Shown one piece after another: positions 1 to 7,200 of a stretch of DNA of 60,789 bases (the stretch's first letter is position 1; every line of letters begins with the position of its first letter). Origin of the DNA: JBMOKT01 sp049323895. Its GTDB lineage: Bacteria; Bacillota; Peptococcia; Peptococcales; BICA1-8. Below the pieces are notes generated by a model. It was not told where the DNA came from, did no database searches, and saw only the letters and a program-made list of their open reading frames with translations. Both the position numbers and the translations under genes were made by a program. The stretch lies in contig JBMOKT010000029.1 in the NCBI GenBank assembly GCA_049323895.1, positions 1-60,789 of the forward strand, given 5' to 3'.

Positions 1-217
1 ACTCCATATTTAAACTGCCCATTAATTCAAGAACAATATCCTGACACCTGATGAGGTAATAATTCGCCTTTTCAACATCCTTTTCCTCCAAAGCTCTCCG
101 GGCTTGTCCAGAAAATTTTACCGCCCCATCCAAAAGCATAAGAAGAAGTTTTTCCGGGGTTGCTGTATTAACTGACTGCTGTTTGTACTGGGCATAAGGG
201 TTATGGGCTAGGGCCAA
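1..217 (-). CDS. fliS: FliS flagellar export chaperone (partial, C-terminus cut by window edge)
   Basis: FliS holds the C-terminal disordered region of flagellin in the cytoplasm and stops it polymerising before export. The 72 visible residues begin MALAHNPYAQYKQQSV and continue with the typical TPEKLLLMLLDGA helix, both hallmarks of the family. The start is a TTG at 217, 8 bases after an AAGGAG ribosome site. The gene is last in the visible flaG-fliD-fliT-fliS series, as in Bacillus, though a 360-base repeat-rich gap separates it from fliT. The remaining half or so lies beyond the left edge. Confidence 0.93.
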   Translation of the reverse strand, partial: MALAHNPYAQYKQQSVNTATPEKLLLMLLDGAVKFSGQARRALEEKDVEKANYYLIRCQDIVLELMGSLNME

Positions 218-243
218 AATAAATCACTCCTTTATATTGGTTG

Positions 244-285
244 TTAGTGGCTAGTTGGCTAGTGGCTAGAAATTTAGTGGCTAGT
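244..285. repeat. Degenerate heptad tandem repeat (GTGGCTA family)
   Basis: Four interrupted units of AGTGGCT occur upstream of fliS. The same family recurs in at least eight other intergenic spaces of this window, in both orientations. Confidence 0.8.
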
Positions 286-561
286 TTAACTTCTTACCGT
301 CTTACCCTGGGCGAGTGGGCGGGTAAAAACAATTGTAACCACGGGGTCCTTTGGATCACACAGACAGTTGTAAAAGATTTCACTTCGTTAGATTAAGATT
401 TCGTGCAATAAATTGCACTAGTTTTTAAAAACCATAATCTAGCATCAGCGGAATCTTTAATGACAATTAATAATCTAGCGTAAGCGAAACCCTTTGTTAT
501 ACTGTTCCTTCTTAACCTTTACCTGACCCTCTAGAATCCACTTAAAGCTTACCTTTACCTT

Positions 562-580
562 AAACTGACTTTGTCAGTTT
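562..580 (-). terminator. Stem-loop just after fliT
   Basis: A perfect 8-bp stem (AAACTGAC / GTCAGTTT) with an AAA loop begins two bases past the fliT stop codon. It is not followed by a strong U tract on the minus strand, so it may be a processing or stability hairpin more than a full terminator. Confidence 0.5.
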
Positions 581-581
581 G

Positions 582-956
582 TTATCTTGCTTTATTAATA
601 AAAGCTGCCTGGGATTGATAGGGATTGTATGCCTGGTGAACCTTTCTTCCTTGACGGACCTTGCCTACCTTATCTTTTAGTATAAAAAGGAATTCTGCAG
701 CTGCATTTCTATTTTCCTTGTCAACATCAATTATTGACTGGAGAACAGGTTGAAACATATTATTGTTATTACCCATCTTTTTTAAATCAAAATCCAACAG
801 GTTTATTTTATTGATGTAAGCCTGTTTTTCATCAAGCAGTCTCTGAAGCTCATCAACGTCATTGGCATCTAAAGCTTTTTTCTGCTCCAGGGTAAGATTG
901 TAGATATTCTGTAAATATTCTAATTTCAGCTGTTGCAAATCCTTTAGATTATTCAT
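582..956 (-). CDS. fliT: FliT-like flagellar chaperone
   Basis: This short, helical, charged protein (124 aa) lies between fliD and fliS, the position of fliT, whose product chaperones the filament cap FliD. The N-terminal half (LQQLKLEYLQNIYNLTLEQ and DELQRLLDEKQAYINKI) has the heptad spacing of FlgN/FliT-type coiled-coil chaperones. The ATG at 956 is chosen because an AAAGG site lies about 11 bases upstream; a GTG three codons earlier sits too close to that site. It begins 25 bases after the fliD stop. Assignment rests on context and coiled-coil character, since FliT sequences diverge strongly. Confidence 0.72.
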   Translation of the reverse strand: MNNLKDLQQLKLEYLQNIYNLTLEQKKALDANDVDELQRLLDEKQAYINKINLLDFDLKKMGNNNNMFQPVLQSIIDVDKENRNAAAEFLFILKDKVGKVRQGRKVHQAYNPYQSQAAFINKAR

Positions 957-981
957 TAATAACACAACCTTTTTATCTTTA

Positions 982-2682
982 TTACTGCCCGCCGCCGAAC
1001 TGCTGCATCATCCAGGCACTTTGGGAATTCATTTGCTGCAGGGCCTTTTCCATGGCCGTAAACTGCTGCCAATAGCGGTCCTCCGCCCTAGTTAGGTAGT
1101 CATTTAAGGAGGTGAGCCGTTTATCATAATTGGAAATGTCCTTATCCAGCATACTAATGCTCCCATACTCGGTTACAAAATCTATAAGTATACTAGAATT
1201 GACACTGCGGTACAAGTCGGCATTGTCTCCAGTTCCCGCTTTGGTAATAATATCTTTCATGCCAACAATTATGTTGTCATAGAGCCTTTTAATCAGCCCG
1301 CTTTCCTTTCTTTTCTGCTGTATTTGGCTGGCTGTAAGATATCTATCATCCTTATTCAAATCAGTACTGGGTTCTTTGAACAATAATTGAATTACTCCAT
1401 CGACATCTTGTTGAATTGCTTCTTTCAGTTTAGTTTCGTCAATTGTAAGCTGCCCGCCTTTAGAACCGGAAAAGTACCCCTCGGTTGAAATACCTATTTG
1501 GGTTAATTGGTTAAAAGCACCTTCTACCCCCTCAACTTGTTCATACATACCGCCGCGCATACTAAGAAGGGTTCTTTGCAATACCATGTCGCCCTTTACT
1601 AAGCCACTTTTAGCCTTTTCCTCCCACAGCTCAATCTCTTTTTCCGACATGGATTCTTTCTGTTCAGCCGTTAAAGGAGCATAGCTGCTGTATCTCTTTT
1701 CACCTAATTCGCCGTTTAATTTTGTAACAAGTTCATTGTATTTTTCTACAAACTTGCTTATCTTTTCATATACTGCATCCACATCGGTGGTTACATTTAT
1801 GGTAAAGTCACCTTTAGCCTTTAAATCAAAGGTTATCCCGTTAATAGTAAATTGATTGCTGCTTTGCTCAATATTCTGAGCAGCGCCGAAATCTATAATG
1901 GCATTTTTACCACTATAAGCGTTGCCTGCGGTTATGTACTGGGAAACCCCTGTATCATCTATATGCTTAAGCTTAAGGGTACTATTATCACCAGAAATAA
2001 AGGCTGTATTTCCGTTACTTAAAAGGCTGCTATCGGTAACTTGAATGGTATTTTCAGTCCCGGTGTCTTTAGTCTGCAGGAAAAAACGATCAATAGAAGA
2101 ATCGTAGACAGCTGTAACCCCTATATTTGCCCCATTAATTTCTGTGATAATATCATTGATGGCTACAGATGCCAAATTGGTCTTATTTATATTAACTGAA
2201 CCTTTGTTGGTGGTTATGGTAAAATCGATAGTATCTGTATCGGCTAGATTAAACTGGGCAGCCACATTGGCGGTAGAACCGTCAGCAGCTTGGGTAATTT
2301 TGTCTTCGCTGCCGGCAGACCAGTTGGAGGCAAGTTGTTTTACTTTAACTTCATATGAACCTTGGACAGAGTCTGCCCTTGCACTGACAGAGGCCATATC
2401 TGGATTTGATGAGACAACCTTCTTAACCCAGTTCATGCTGCTGACAGACTTATTGAGCAAAGACCCGGTAGCAGAAGTAGTTGTTAATCCAAACTCTTTT
2501 TTAGTATCAAGGATAAAATTGGCAAAGTCTTTGTTTAGACTATTAAATAACTCCTGCCGCCACTGGATTGTTGTTTTGCTTTGCTCTAGTTTATCAACCC
2601 TAACCCGCTGAGCCTTCATAAGGTCTTTAATAATCTGCTCGGTATCCAAACCTGATGCAATTCCGCTTATGCGTAAATCCAT
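982..2682 (-). CDS. fliD: Flagellar filament cap FliD (hook-associated protein 2)
   Basis: FliD forms the pentameric cap at the filament tip that folds incoming flagellin subunits. The 566-residue length is normal. The N-terminus MDLRISGIASGLDTEQIIKDLM is the diagnostic FliD_N motif; the C-terminal part holds the long helices (ISNYDKRLTSLNDYLTRAEDRYWQQFTAME) that make the leg domain, followed by a Gln/Met-rich tail. It is 12 bases downstream of flaG and upstream of fliT, so the three form an operon, probably read from the SigD promoter before flaG. Confidence 0.97.
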   Translation of the reverse strand: MDLRISGIASGLDTEQIIKDLMKAQRVRVDKLEQSKTTIQWRQELFNSLNKDFANFILDTKKEFGLTTTSATGSLLNKSVSSMNWVKKVVSSNPDMASVSARADSVQGSYEVKVKQLASNWSAGSEDKITQAADGSTANVAAQFNLADTDTIDFTITTNKGSVNINKTNLASVAINDIITEINGANIGVTAVYDSSIDRFFLQTKDTGTENTIQVTDSSLLSNGNTAFISGDNSTLKLKHIDDTGVSQYITAGNAYSGKNAIIDFGAAQNIEQSSNQFTINGITFDLKAKGDFTINVTTDVDAVYEKISKFVEKYNELVTKLNGELGEKRYSSYAPLTAEQKESMSEKEIELWEEKAKSGLVKGDMVLQRTLLSMRGGMYEQVEGVEGAFNQLTQIGISTEGYFSGSKGGQLTIDETKLKEAIQQDVDGVIQLLFKEPSTDLNKDDRYLTASQIQQKRKESGLIKRLYDNIIVGMKDIITKAGTGDNADLYRSVNSSILIDFVTEYGSISMLDKDISNYDKRLTSLNDYLTRAEDRYWQQFTAMEKALQQMNSQSAWMMQQFGGGQ

Positions 2683-2694
2683 AACTACACCACC

Positions 2695-3048
2695 TTATGC
2701 CCTTTCGTCTACCAACAAACCTGCTAATTCCATCATATTGGCAATCATGTCTAGAATTTTTTGGGAAGGAATTTCTTTTAATACCTCTTCAGTACTGGTA
2801 TCAACTATCTTCACAACAATTTCTTTCGTTTTTTCATGAATTGAAAACTCAAGCTTTTTATCGTATATTTGCAGTTCCCTATTGGCTGCCTTAATGGAAT
2901 TTATTAGGTCCTTTTCTAATATCTTACGTTGTTCTCCTTGTTGTTCACCTAATTCTTTATTACCTTTTTGGACTACATCTTTTATTTCCCTGCCCACAGG
3001 CTGAACAGGCTTAACAGGTGTGCTTTTAGTGACCCCCTCAACTCTCAT
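2695..3048 (-). CDS. flaG: FlaG family flagellar protein
   Basis: FlaG proteins (117 aa here) are small cytoplasmic factors affecting filament length; they almost always precede fliD. The C-terminal half carries the family pattern: LQIYDKKLEFSIHEKTKEIVVKIVD followed by EVLKEIPSQKILDMIANMMELAG. The ATG at 3048 follows GGAGGG by 7 bases, so an in-frame extension of eight codons upstream is discounted. A SigD-type promoter lies 37-63 bases upstream and should drive flaG-fliD-fliT and perhaps fliS. Confidence 0.92.
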   Translation of the reverse strand: MRVEGVTKSTPVKPVQPVGREIKDVVQKGNKELGEQQGEQRKILEKDLINSIKAANRELQIYDKKLEFSIHEKTKEIVVKIVDTSTEEVLKEIPSQKILDMIANMMELAGLLVDERA

Positions 3049-3084
3049 TTTAAAACCCTCCGTCCTTTTCAATACTCATAATTA

Positions 3085-3111
3085 ATATCGGTTAGATGTA
3101 ATAATAATTTA
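3085..3111 (-). promoter_or_regulatory. SigD (sigma-28) promoter for flaG-fliD-fliT
   Basis: On the minus strand TAAA (3111-3108) is followed after exactly 15 bases by ACCGATAT (3092-3085), matching the Bacillus SigD pattern TAAA-N15-GCCGATAT at all but one base. Confidence 0.85.
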
Positions 3112-3122
3112 GGTCACCTATG

Positions 3123-3155
3123 AAAAAAGACCCTGGAAAGTTTCCAGAGTCTTTT
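3123..3155 (-). terminator. Intrinsic terminator of fliC
   Basis: A 13-bp near-perfect stem (AAGACTCTGGAAA / TTTCCAGGGTCTT) ends in a run of six T on the minus strand, 11 bases after the flagellin stop codon. Confidence 0.9.
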
Positions 3156-3165
3156 AAAAACTTGA

Positions 3166-4530
3166 CTATCTTAATAATTGAAGGACACCTTGTGGCGCTT
3201 GGTTAGCTTGGGCCAACATAGCTTGAGCAGCTTGCGTAAGGATGTTGTTCTTGGTGAACTCCATCATTTCCTTAGCCATATCTACGTCACGGACACGGGA
3301 TTCTGCAGCCTGTAAGTTTTCAGAAGCTGTGTCTAGGTTTTTAATTGTATGCTCTAATCTATTTTGGTTAGCACCCAACTTAGATCTTTCAGTTGATACT
3401 TTTTCAATGGCGGTTTGAATTGTACTTACAGCGGCATTAGCGCCAGCCTGTGTTGTTACATCAATGGCATTTACACCTAAAGCTGTAGCACTCATATTAT
3501 TTACTGACAATGAAGTGTTTTGGTCTGCATTTGAACCAATTTGGAATTTAACAGACTTATCAATAACATTTATAGCTTTCGCATTACCATTAGCACCATG
3601 ATTTGTCAGAACAACAAACTCAAAACCACCTATATTTAATGTTTCCCCGGCATATGCAGTAATTGCGGAATTATTAACTGTTTTGTCACCACTTAGATCT
3701 ATTTCTAAGCCATTGCTGGTCAAATCAAATTTTACAGTACCATTACCGGTAACGTTTTCAGTATTAAAAGCAAAGGATAATCCACCAATATTCAATGCAG
3801 CGTTGTCTGCTTGTCCTGTTAACGTTGTTGTTGTGCCGTCTGGGCCGATTAATTCAAAATCGGCAGTTGTGCCATCATGATTTGTTACATTTAATGTATA
3901 GGAGCCGTATTTAATCTGCTGACCGGCCTGTACTGTAATATCATTTTGAATTGTGGCAGCGGTAACTGCAGTTGCACCAGAAGTTACAGTAAATGTATCT
4001 GTACCTGCAGCAACTAAGTCTAGGGAATAACTACCACTAGTTAAGTCAGATCCAATCGCTTGTAGGTTTGTATAGACGGCTGCTCCTGCACCTGTTTGTG
4101 CTGTTTTACCCATATCTCCATTTAATAATTTTTTGGTGTTAAATTCTGTATCTGTGGATATACGACTAATTTCTGCAATTAATGCGTCCATTTCCTTTTG
4201 TATTTCTCCACGGTCTGTTGAATTGTTAGTGTCATTGGCAGATTGAACTGCTAACTCCCGCATACGTTGAAGAATGGAATGGGTTTCATTTAAGGCACCT
4301 TCAGCAGTTTGAATTAAAGAAATACCGTCTTGAGCATTTCGAGAAGCCTGGTTTAATCCTCTTATTTGCCCTCTCATCTTCTCTGAGATTGCAAGACCGG
4401 CTGCATCATCACCGGCTCTGTTGATTCTAAAACCTGATGATAATTTTTCCATTGATTTAGCAGCAGATGTACTGCCCAGTCCTAGCTGGCGATGGGTGTT
4501 CATTGCCATTAAGTTGTTGTTAATTCTCAT
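3166..4530 (-). CDS. fliC: Flagellin (filament subunit)
   Basis: This is the filament structural protein, 454 aa. The N-terminal D0/D1 domain (MRINNNLMAMNTHRQLG, then SSGFRINRAGDDAAGLAISEKMR) and the C-terminal D1/D0 domain (ANQNRLEHTIKNL, then AAESRVRDVDMAKEMMEFTK, ending QAPQGVLQLLR) are fully canonical. Residues of about 145-365 form a variable surface domain rich in T, N and G, with two loosely repeated blocks (AGQQIKYGSYTLNVTNHDG and AGETLNIGGFEFVVLTNHG). It is monocistronic, between a SigD promoter and a strong terminator. Its leader carries a GGA-loop hairpin and a GGA-containing ribosome site, candidate CsrA targets; csrA and fliW lie directly upstream. Confidence 0.97.
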   Translation of the reverse strand: MRINNNLMAMNTHRQLGLGSTSAAKSMEKLSSGFRINRAGDDAAGLAISEKMRGQIRGLNQASRNAQDGISLIQTAEGALNETHSILQRMRELAVQSANDTNNSTDRGEIQKEMDALIAEISRISTDTEFNTKKLLNGDMGKTAQTGAGAAVYTNLQAIGSDLTSGSYSLDLVAAGTDTFTVTSGATAVTAATIQNDITVQAGQQIKYGSYTLNVTNHDGTTADFELIGPDGTTTTLTGQADNAALNIGGLSFAFNTENVTGNGTVKFDLTSNGLEIDLSGDKTVNNSAITAYAGETLNIGGFEFVVLTNHGANGNAKAINVIDKSVKFQIGSNADQNTSLSVNNMSATALGVNAIDVTTQAGANAAVSTIQTAIEKVSTERSKLGANQNRLEHTIKNLDTASENLQAAESRVRDVDMAKEMMEFTKNNILTQAAQAMLAQANQAPQGVLQLLR

Positions 4531-4537
4531 TTTTATT

Positions 4538-4569
4538 TCCTCCTTGAAATTTAATGCCCGTCCATGGGC
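4538..4569 (-). promoter_or_regulatory. Candidate CsrA binding sites in the flagellin leader
   Basis: The transcript contains a short hairpin, GCCC-AUGGAC-GGGC (4569-4556), with GGA in its loop. About 20 bases downstream AAGGAGGA (4545-4538) is the ribosome site and holds a second GGA. This pairing of a loop GGA with a Shine-Dalgarno GGA is the arrangement CsrA uses on Bacillus hag mRNA. Confidence 0.65.
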
Positions 4570-4656
4570 TTATTTTAAAACTCACCATTTGCCAATACCT
4601 AGATTCGGCCGCTATCTAAATATTAGTAAAATGATGAAAGTTTTACTTAATAGTAT

Positions 4657-4683
4657 ATATCGGAAAAACTTTTAAATAATTTA
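4657..4683 (-). promoter_or_regulatory. SigD promoter for flagellin
   Basis: TAAA (4683-4680), a 15-base spacer and TCCGATAT (4664-4657) match the SigD consensus. The expected start near 4650 gives a leader of about 120 bases. Confidence 0.85.
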
Positions 4684-4717
4684 GTATGTTAAGATAAATT
4701 TTTTCCTATTTCACTCT

Positions 4718-4963
4718 TTACTCTTTCACTATTTCAGTATTTTTTAAGTATTTGCTAAATAATCCTAAATCTCGGGGTACCTGGGCAGCTAGTATATTCT
4801 CTTCTTGGATAGCTTGATAAATCTCTTCACGGTGAATGTCAATCTCCTTAGGGGCATCTATTCCTACTTTAACTGTACCATCGGGGCGGACATCTACAAT
4901 AGTAATTTTTATGTTGTCACCAATTATAATGCTTTCGTTTTTCCCTCTACTTAGCACAAGCAT
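4718..4963 (-). CDS. csrA: CsrA carbon storage/flagellin translation regulator
   Basis: CsrA is a small homodimeric RNA-binding protein that blocks translation by covering GGA motifs at ribosome sites. The 81 residues have the complete fold: MLVLSRGKNESIIIGDNIKITIVDV, then VKVGIDAPKEIDIHREEIYQAI with the RNA-binding Arg in the last strand region. It overlaps the end of fliW by 17 bases, so the two are translationally linked. By homology FliW binds and inactivates CsrA until exported flagellin titrates FliW. The C-terminal tail (NTEIVKE) is slightly longer than minimal CsrA. Confidence 0.96.
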   Translation of the reverse strand: MLVLSRGKNESIIIGDNIKITIVDVRPDGTVKVGIDAPKEIDIHREEIYQAIQEENILAAQVPRDLGLFSKYLKNTEIVKE

Positions 4964-5417
4964 TTTGCACTGCCCCTTTAGCTTTTTTTAACTCTTCTAA
5001 AATGTAGTGTTTTGTTGAATAAACTTTTTCATTCAGTATTATCTGTTTCCCCTTAAGGTTATTAGTATTAATTATCAATGGTGCCAAAAGATTAGCCGAA
5101 ATTTTGCTTAAATCTTCAGGAACAACTATTATTGAAAAAACTGCTACCTCTTCAGCCTTTTCTATATTTAATTCGTCTAAGGTACTTTCTGGTATTGTAA
5201 ATTCATAATCTTTTTTAAAAATAAACGGATCTAAAATAACAAAGGCTAGATTGGCATCATCTACCGACTGGAGCCAGCAAAAGGGCAAATCCTCCTGTCC
5301 GCTTTCAATTATGAAAAATCTTTTCATTTCCTCAAAAGCTATAATACCATAAGGGAAATTTATAATCCTTTCCTCCTGTACTTCCATTTCACCGAAATGC
5401 CTAGTTTTGATTAGCAT
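4947..5417 (-). CDS. fliW: FliW flagellar assembly factor
   Basis: FliW (156 aa) binds both flagellin and CsrA and makes flagellin translation respond to export. Family features include the opening MLIKTRHFGEMEV, FPYGIIAFEEMKRFFIIE, the PFCWLQSVDDANLAFVILDPF block, and INTNNLKGKQIILNE near the C-terminus. The ATG at 5417 follows GAGGTG by 6 bases; the GTG three codons earlier lies inside that ribosome site. The overlap with csrA is the usual arrangement. Confidence 0.95.
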   Translation of the reverse strand: MLIKTRHFGEMEVQEERIINFPYGIIAFEEMKRFFIIESGQEDLPFCWLQSVDDANLAFVILDPFIFKKDYEFTIPESTLDELNIEKAEEVAVFSIIVVPEDLSKISANLLAPLIINTNNLKGKQIILNEKVYSTKHYILEELKKAKGAVQNACAK

Positions 5418-5450
5418 GATAGTCACCTCATTGTATATTTGGAACCTAGG

Positions 5451-5485
5451 GCTAGTGACTAGTGACTGGTGACTAGTGACTAGTT
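5451..5485. repeat. Degenerate heptad repeat (GTGACTA type)
   Basis: About five units of GTGACTA/GTGACTG run in tandem in the gap between the DUF6470 gene and fliW, ending 9 bases from the former's stop codon. Confidence 0.85.
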
Positions 5486-5494
5486 AAGGGGTAT

Positions 5495-6037
5495 TCAGAC
5501 GCTTTCATCCACATATCTCATCTCAATATCAGGCCATTGACGCATGGATATTTCCACTTTACCTGGCTGGTAGTCAATAACGGGTTTCTTGACCTCATAG
5601 AAGATTTCCGGTTGCTTAATTTCCCATTTGATATTCAAATAACCTGTTACCTCAATTTTTGGTTTGCTCTTGGGGATAAAATCTATATTAAAATCATATT
5701 GGGGAAAGCTACTTTGCCGGGCAATCTCCTTTAAAGGGTTACCCCCTTTTTCAATTTGAGCCAGCATATCCCCTTCCTGGCATTTAGCTGCAATATTCTC
5801 CATAATTTTTTTGTATGTATACTGACTTACCTCTTTTAATAAATCCAGGGGTTTCTTTAAGCCTGCCTCGGCAAAGCACTGGTACTGGTCAATTAAAACC
5901 TTGGGAAGTTCCTGATCAATATGCATCTCTGCCTTTGGCTGCCTAATAATTTGCTCCCCTCTGAATTGCTGGATGCTCTGCCTGCCCAGTGAGCTGTTTA
6001 TCCCAATCAATCCCGCAGTTGTTCTAATCTGCAGCAT
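5495..6037 (-). CDS. DUF6470 family protein (YviE-like)
   Basis: This 180-aa protein lies between flgL and fliW, exactly where Bacillus has yviE. Its features fit that family: an opening MLQIRTTAGLIGINSSLG, a helical middle (LLKEVSQYTYKKIMENIAAKCQEGD), and a beta-rich second half of KPKIEVTGYLNIKWEIKQPEI with repeated Lys-Pro steps. The molecular role is unknown; conserved linkage to flgL and fliW suggests a function in late flagellar assembly. No signal peptide or membrane segment is seen. Confidence 0.85.
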   Translation of the reverse strand: MLQIRTTAGLIGINSSLGRQSIQQFRGEQIIRQPKAEMHIDQELPKVLIDQYQCFAEAGLKKPLDLLKEVSQYTYKKIMENIAAKCQEGDMLAQIEKGGNPLKEIARQSSFPQYDFNIDFIPKSKPKIEVTGYLNIKWEIKQPEIFYEVKKPVIDYQPGKVEISMRQWPDIEMRYVDESV

Positions 6038-6090
6038 ATTATCAAACCTTTCTCTCTTCCACTCCTAAACCTTTCCACTGTTCCACTTAA

Positions 6091-6996
6091 TTATCTGAGA
6101 AAGTCCGCCAGGGAGGGCTGGATAATACTAGCACCTGCTGATAAAGCAGCTCGATAGACATTCTCCTGATTTTTTAAGTCAACTATTAACTCAGCCATAT
6201 TAACGTCTTCGTTGTCACTTAAGACCTTTGTATAATTGAGCTCCATATCCTCCAGACGGTTTTTAACCAACTCCAGCCTGTTAGCTTTTGCACCTGCTTC
6301 AGAACGCACTCGTAATATACTATTTATATGCTCATCCAATTTTCCCAAATTTTTATTTGTTATTTCTTGAAAATTGGCATTTTCCAGGTCGCCAACAATT
6401 TTATCTAAAGTAGCGAAAACACTTTTGCTCATATCCGGATTAGCACTGCTCATATCTGCACCGAAAACAGAGCCGTTAAAATTAACCTGCATTTTAATAT
6501 TCTCACTGATTTCATAGTTAATAAGATTAGCATTCCCCTTCCATTCACCTGTTTCCGGGTCATAAGCTTTATCCATGGTCCTTGTTCCCCCGAATATATA
6601 ACGATCGTCTAGGGTTGTATTTGCCAAATCCCCTATTTCATCCTTAAGCTGTTTAATTTCATCAGCTATAGCTTTTAGGGCATCTGAATCATTTGTTCCA
6701 TTGGCCCCTTTGACCGTTAGTTCCCTAATCCTTTGCAACACTTCGGTCATGGAGTTGAAGGTGCTTTCCGCCCGCTCCATCCAAGAGATAGCATCTCCCA
6801 CATTTTTCTTATACTGCTCATTTTGATGGAGCTTGGTACGAATCCTTAAGGAGGTAACCAGACCGGCAGGGTCATCGGAAGGCTTGTTAATTTTCTTACC
6901 AGTAGACATCTGCATATTTAATTTATCCATTTTACTGAAGTTATTGCTATAGTTCCTCAGCAGGTTTTTTATTAATACACCTTGTGTAACGCGCAT
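6091..6996 (-). CDS. flgL: Hook-filament junction protein FlgL (HAP3)
   Basis: FlgL joins the hook-associated ring to the first flagellin subunits. The 301-aa protein has the flagellin-like N-terminus MRVTQGVLIKNLLRNYSNNFSKMDKLNMQMSTGKKINKPSDDPAGLVTSLRIRTKL written across residues 1-56, and a C-terminal D0 helix (MAELIVDLKNQENVYRAALSAGA). It is shorter and less elaborate in the middle than flagellin and sits beside flgK, which separates it from a second flagellin. A 170-base octad-flanked repeat lies between it and flgK. Confidence 0.95.
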   Translation of the reverse strand: MRVTQGVLIKNLLRNYSNNFSKMDKLNMQMSTGKKINKPSDDPAGLVTSLRIRTKLHQNEQYKKNVGDAISWMERAESTFNSMTEVLQRIRELTVKGANGTNDSDALKAIADEIKQLKDEIGDLANTTLDDRYIFGGTRTMDKAYDPETGEWKGNANLINYEISENIKMQVNFNGSVFGADMSSANPDMSKSVFATLDKIVGDLENANFQEITNKNLGKLDEHINSILRVRSEAGAKANRLELVKNRLEDMELNYTKVLSDNEDVNMAELIVDLKNQENVYRAALSAGASIIQPSLADFLR

Positions 6997-7029
6997 AGCT
7001 TTGGGACCTCCTTTGTAGTCAGTTAGAAA

Positions 7030-7196
7030 GTGGGCGAGTGAGCGAGTAACTTGTTAAAATCTAACTTAATATCATAGACTTCCTTGACAAGCTCATGTAC
7101 TTTTTACCATACAATTAGATCATGATAGTTTTTATATAAAATCATCAGTCCAATCTTTAGGGCTCGCCCACTCGCCCACTATTTCACTCGCGCACT
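7030..7196. repeat. About 165-bp intergenic element with octad inverted ends (copy 1)
   Basis: The element begins with GTGGGCGA-GTGAGCGA and ends with the complementary CGCCCACT units. Its core (CATGTACTTT...ATAGTTTTTATA) is recognisably homologous to the core of the element at 9036-9184. It occupies most of the flgL-flgK gap and contains no ORF. Confidence 0.7.
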
Positions 7197-7200
7197 TTAA

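Larger units (their letters stand above)
218..581. other. Repeat-bearing gap between fliT and fliS
   Basis: No coding region is supported here. The stretch holds a heptad run at 244-285, an octad-like GGGCGAGTGGGCGGG string near 306-323, a small GTGCAA/TTGCAC inverted repeat near 404-420, two copies of a TAATCTAGC motif (near 431 and 471) and a perfect 8-bp hairpin at 562-580. No clear promoter for fliS was recognised. Confidence 0.6.

Noticed and set aside
2144..2611. 155-codon open frame on the plus strand inside fliD
   Set aside because: It is a shadow of the highly conserved fliD frame, has no ribosome site and no family resemblance.
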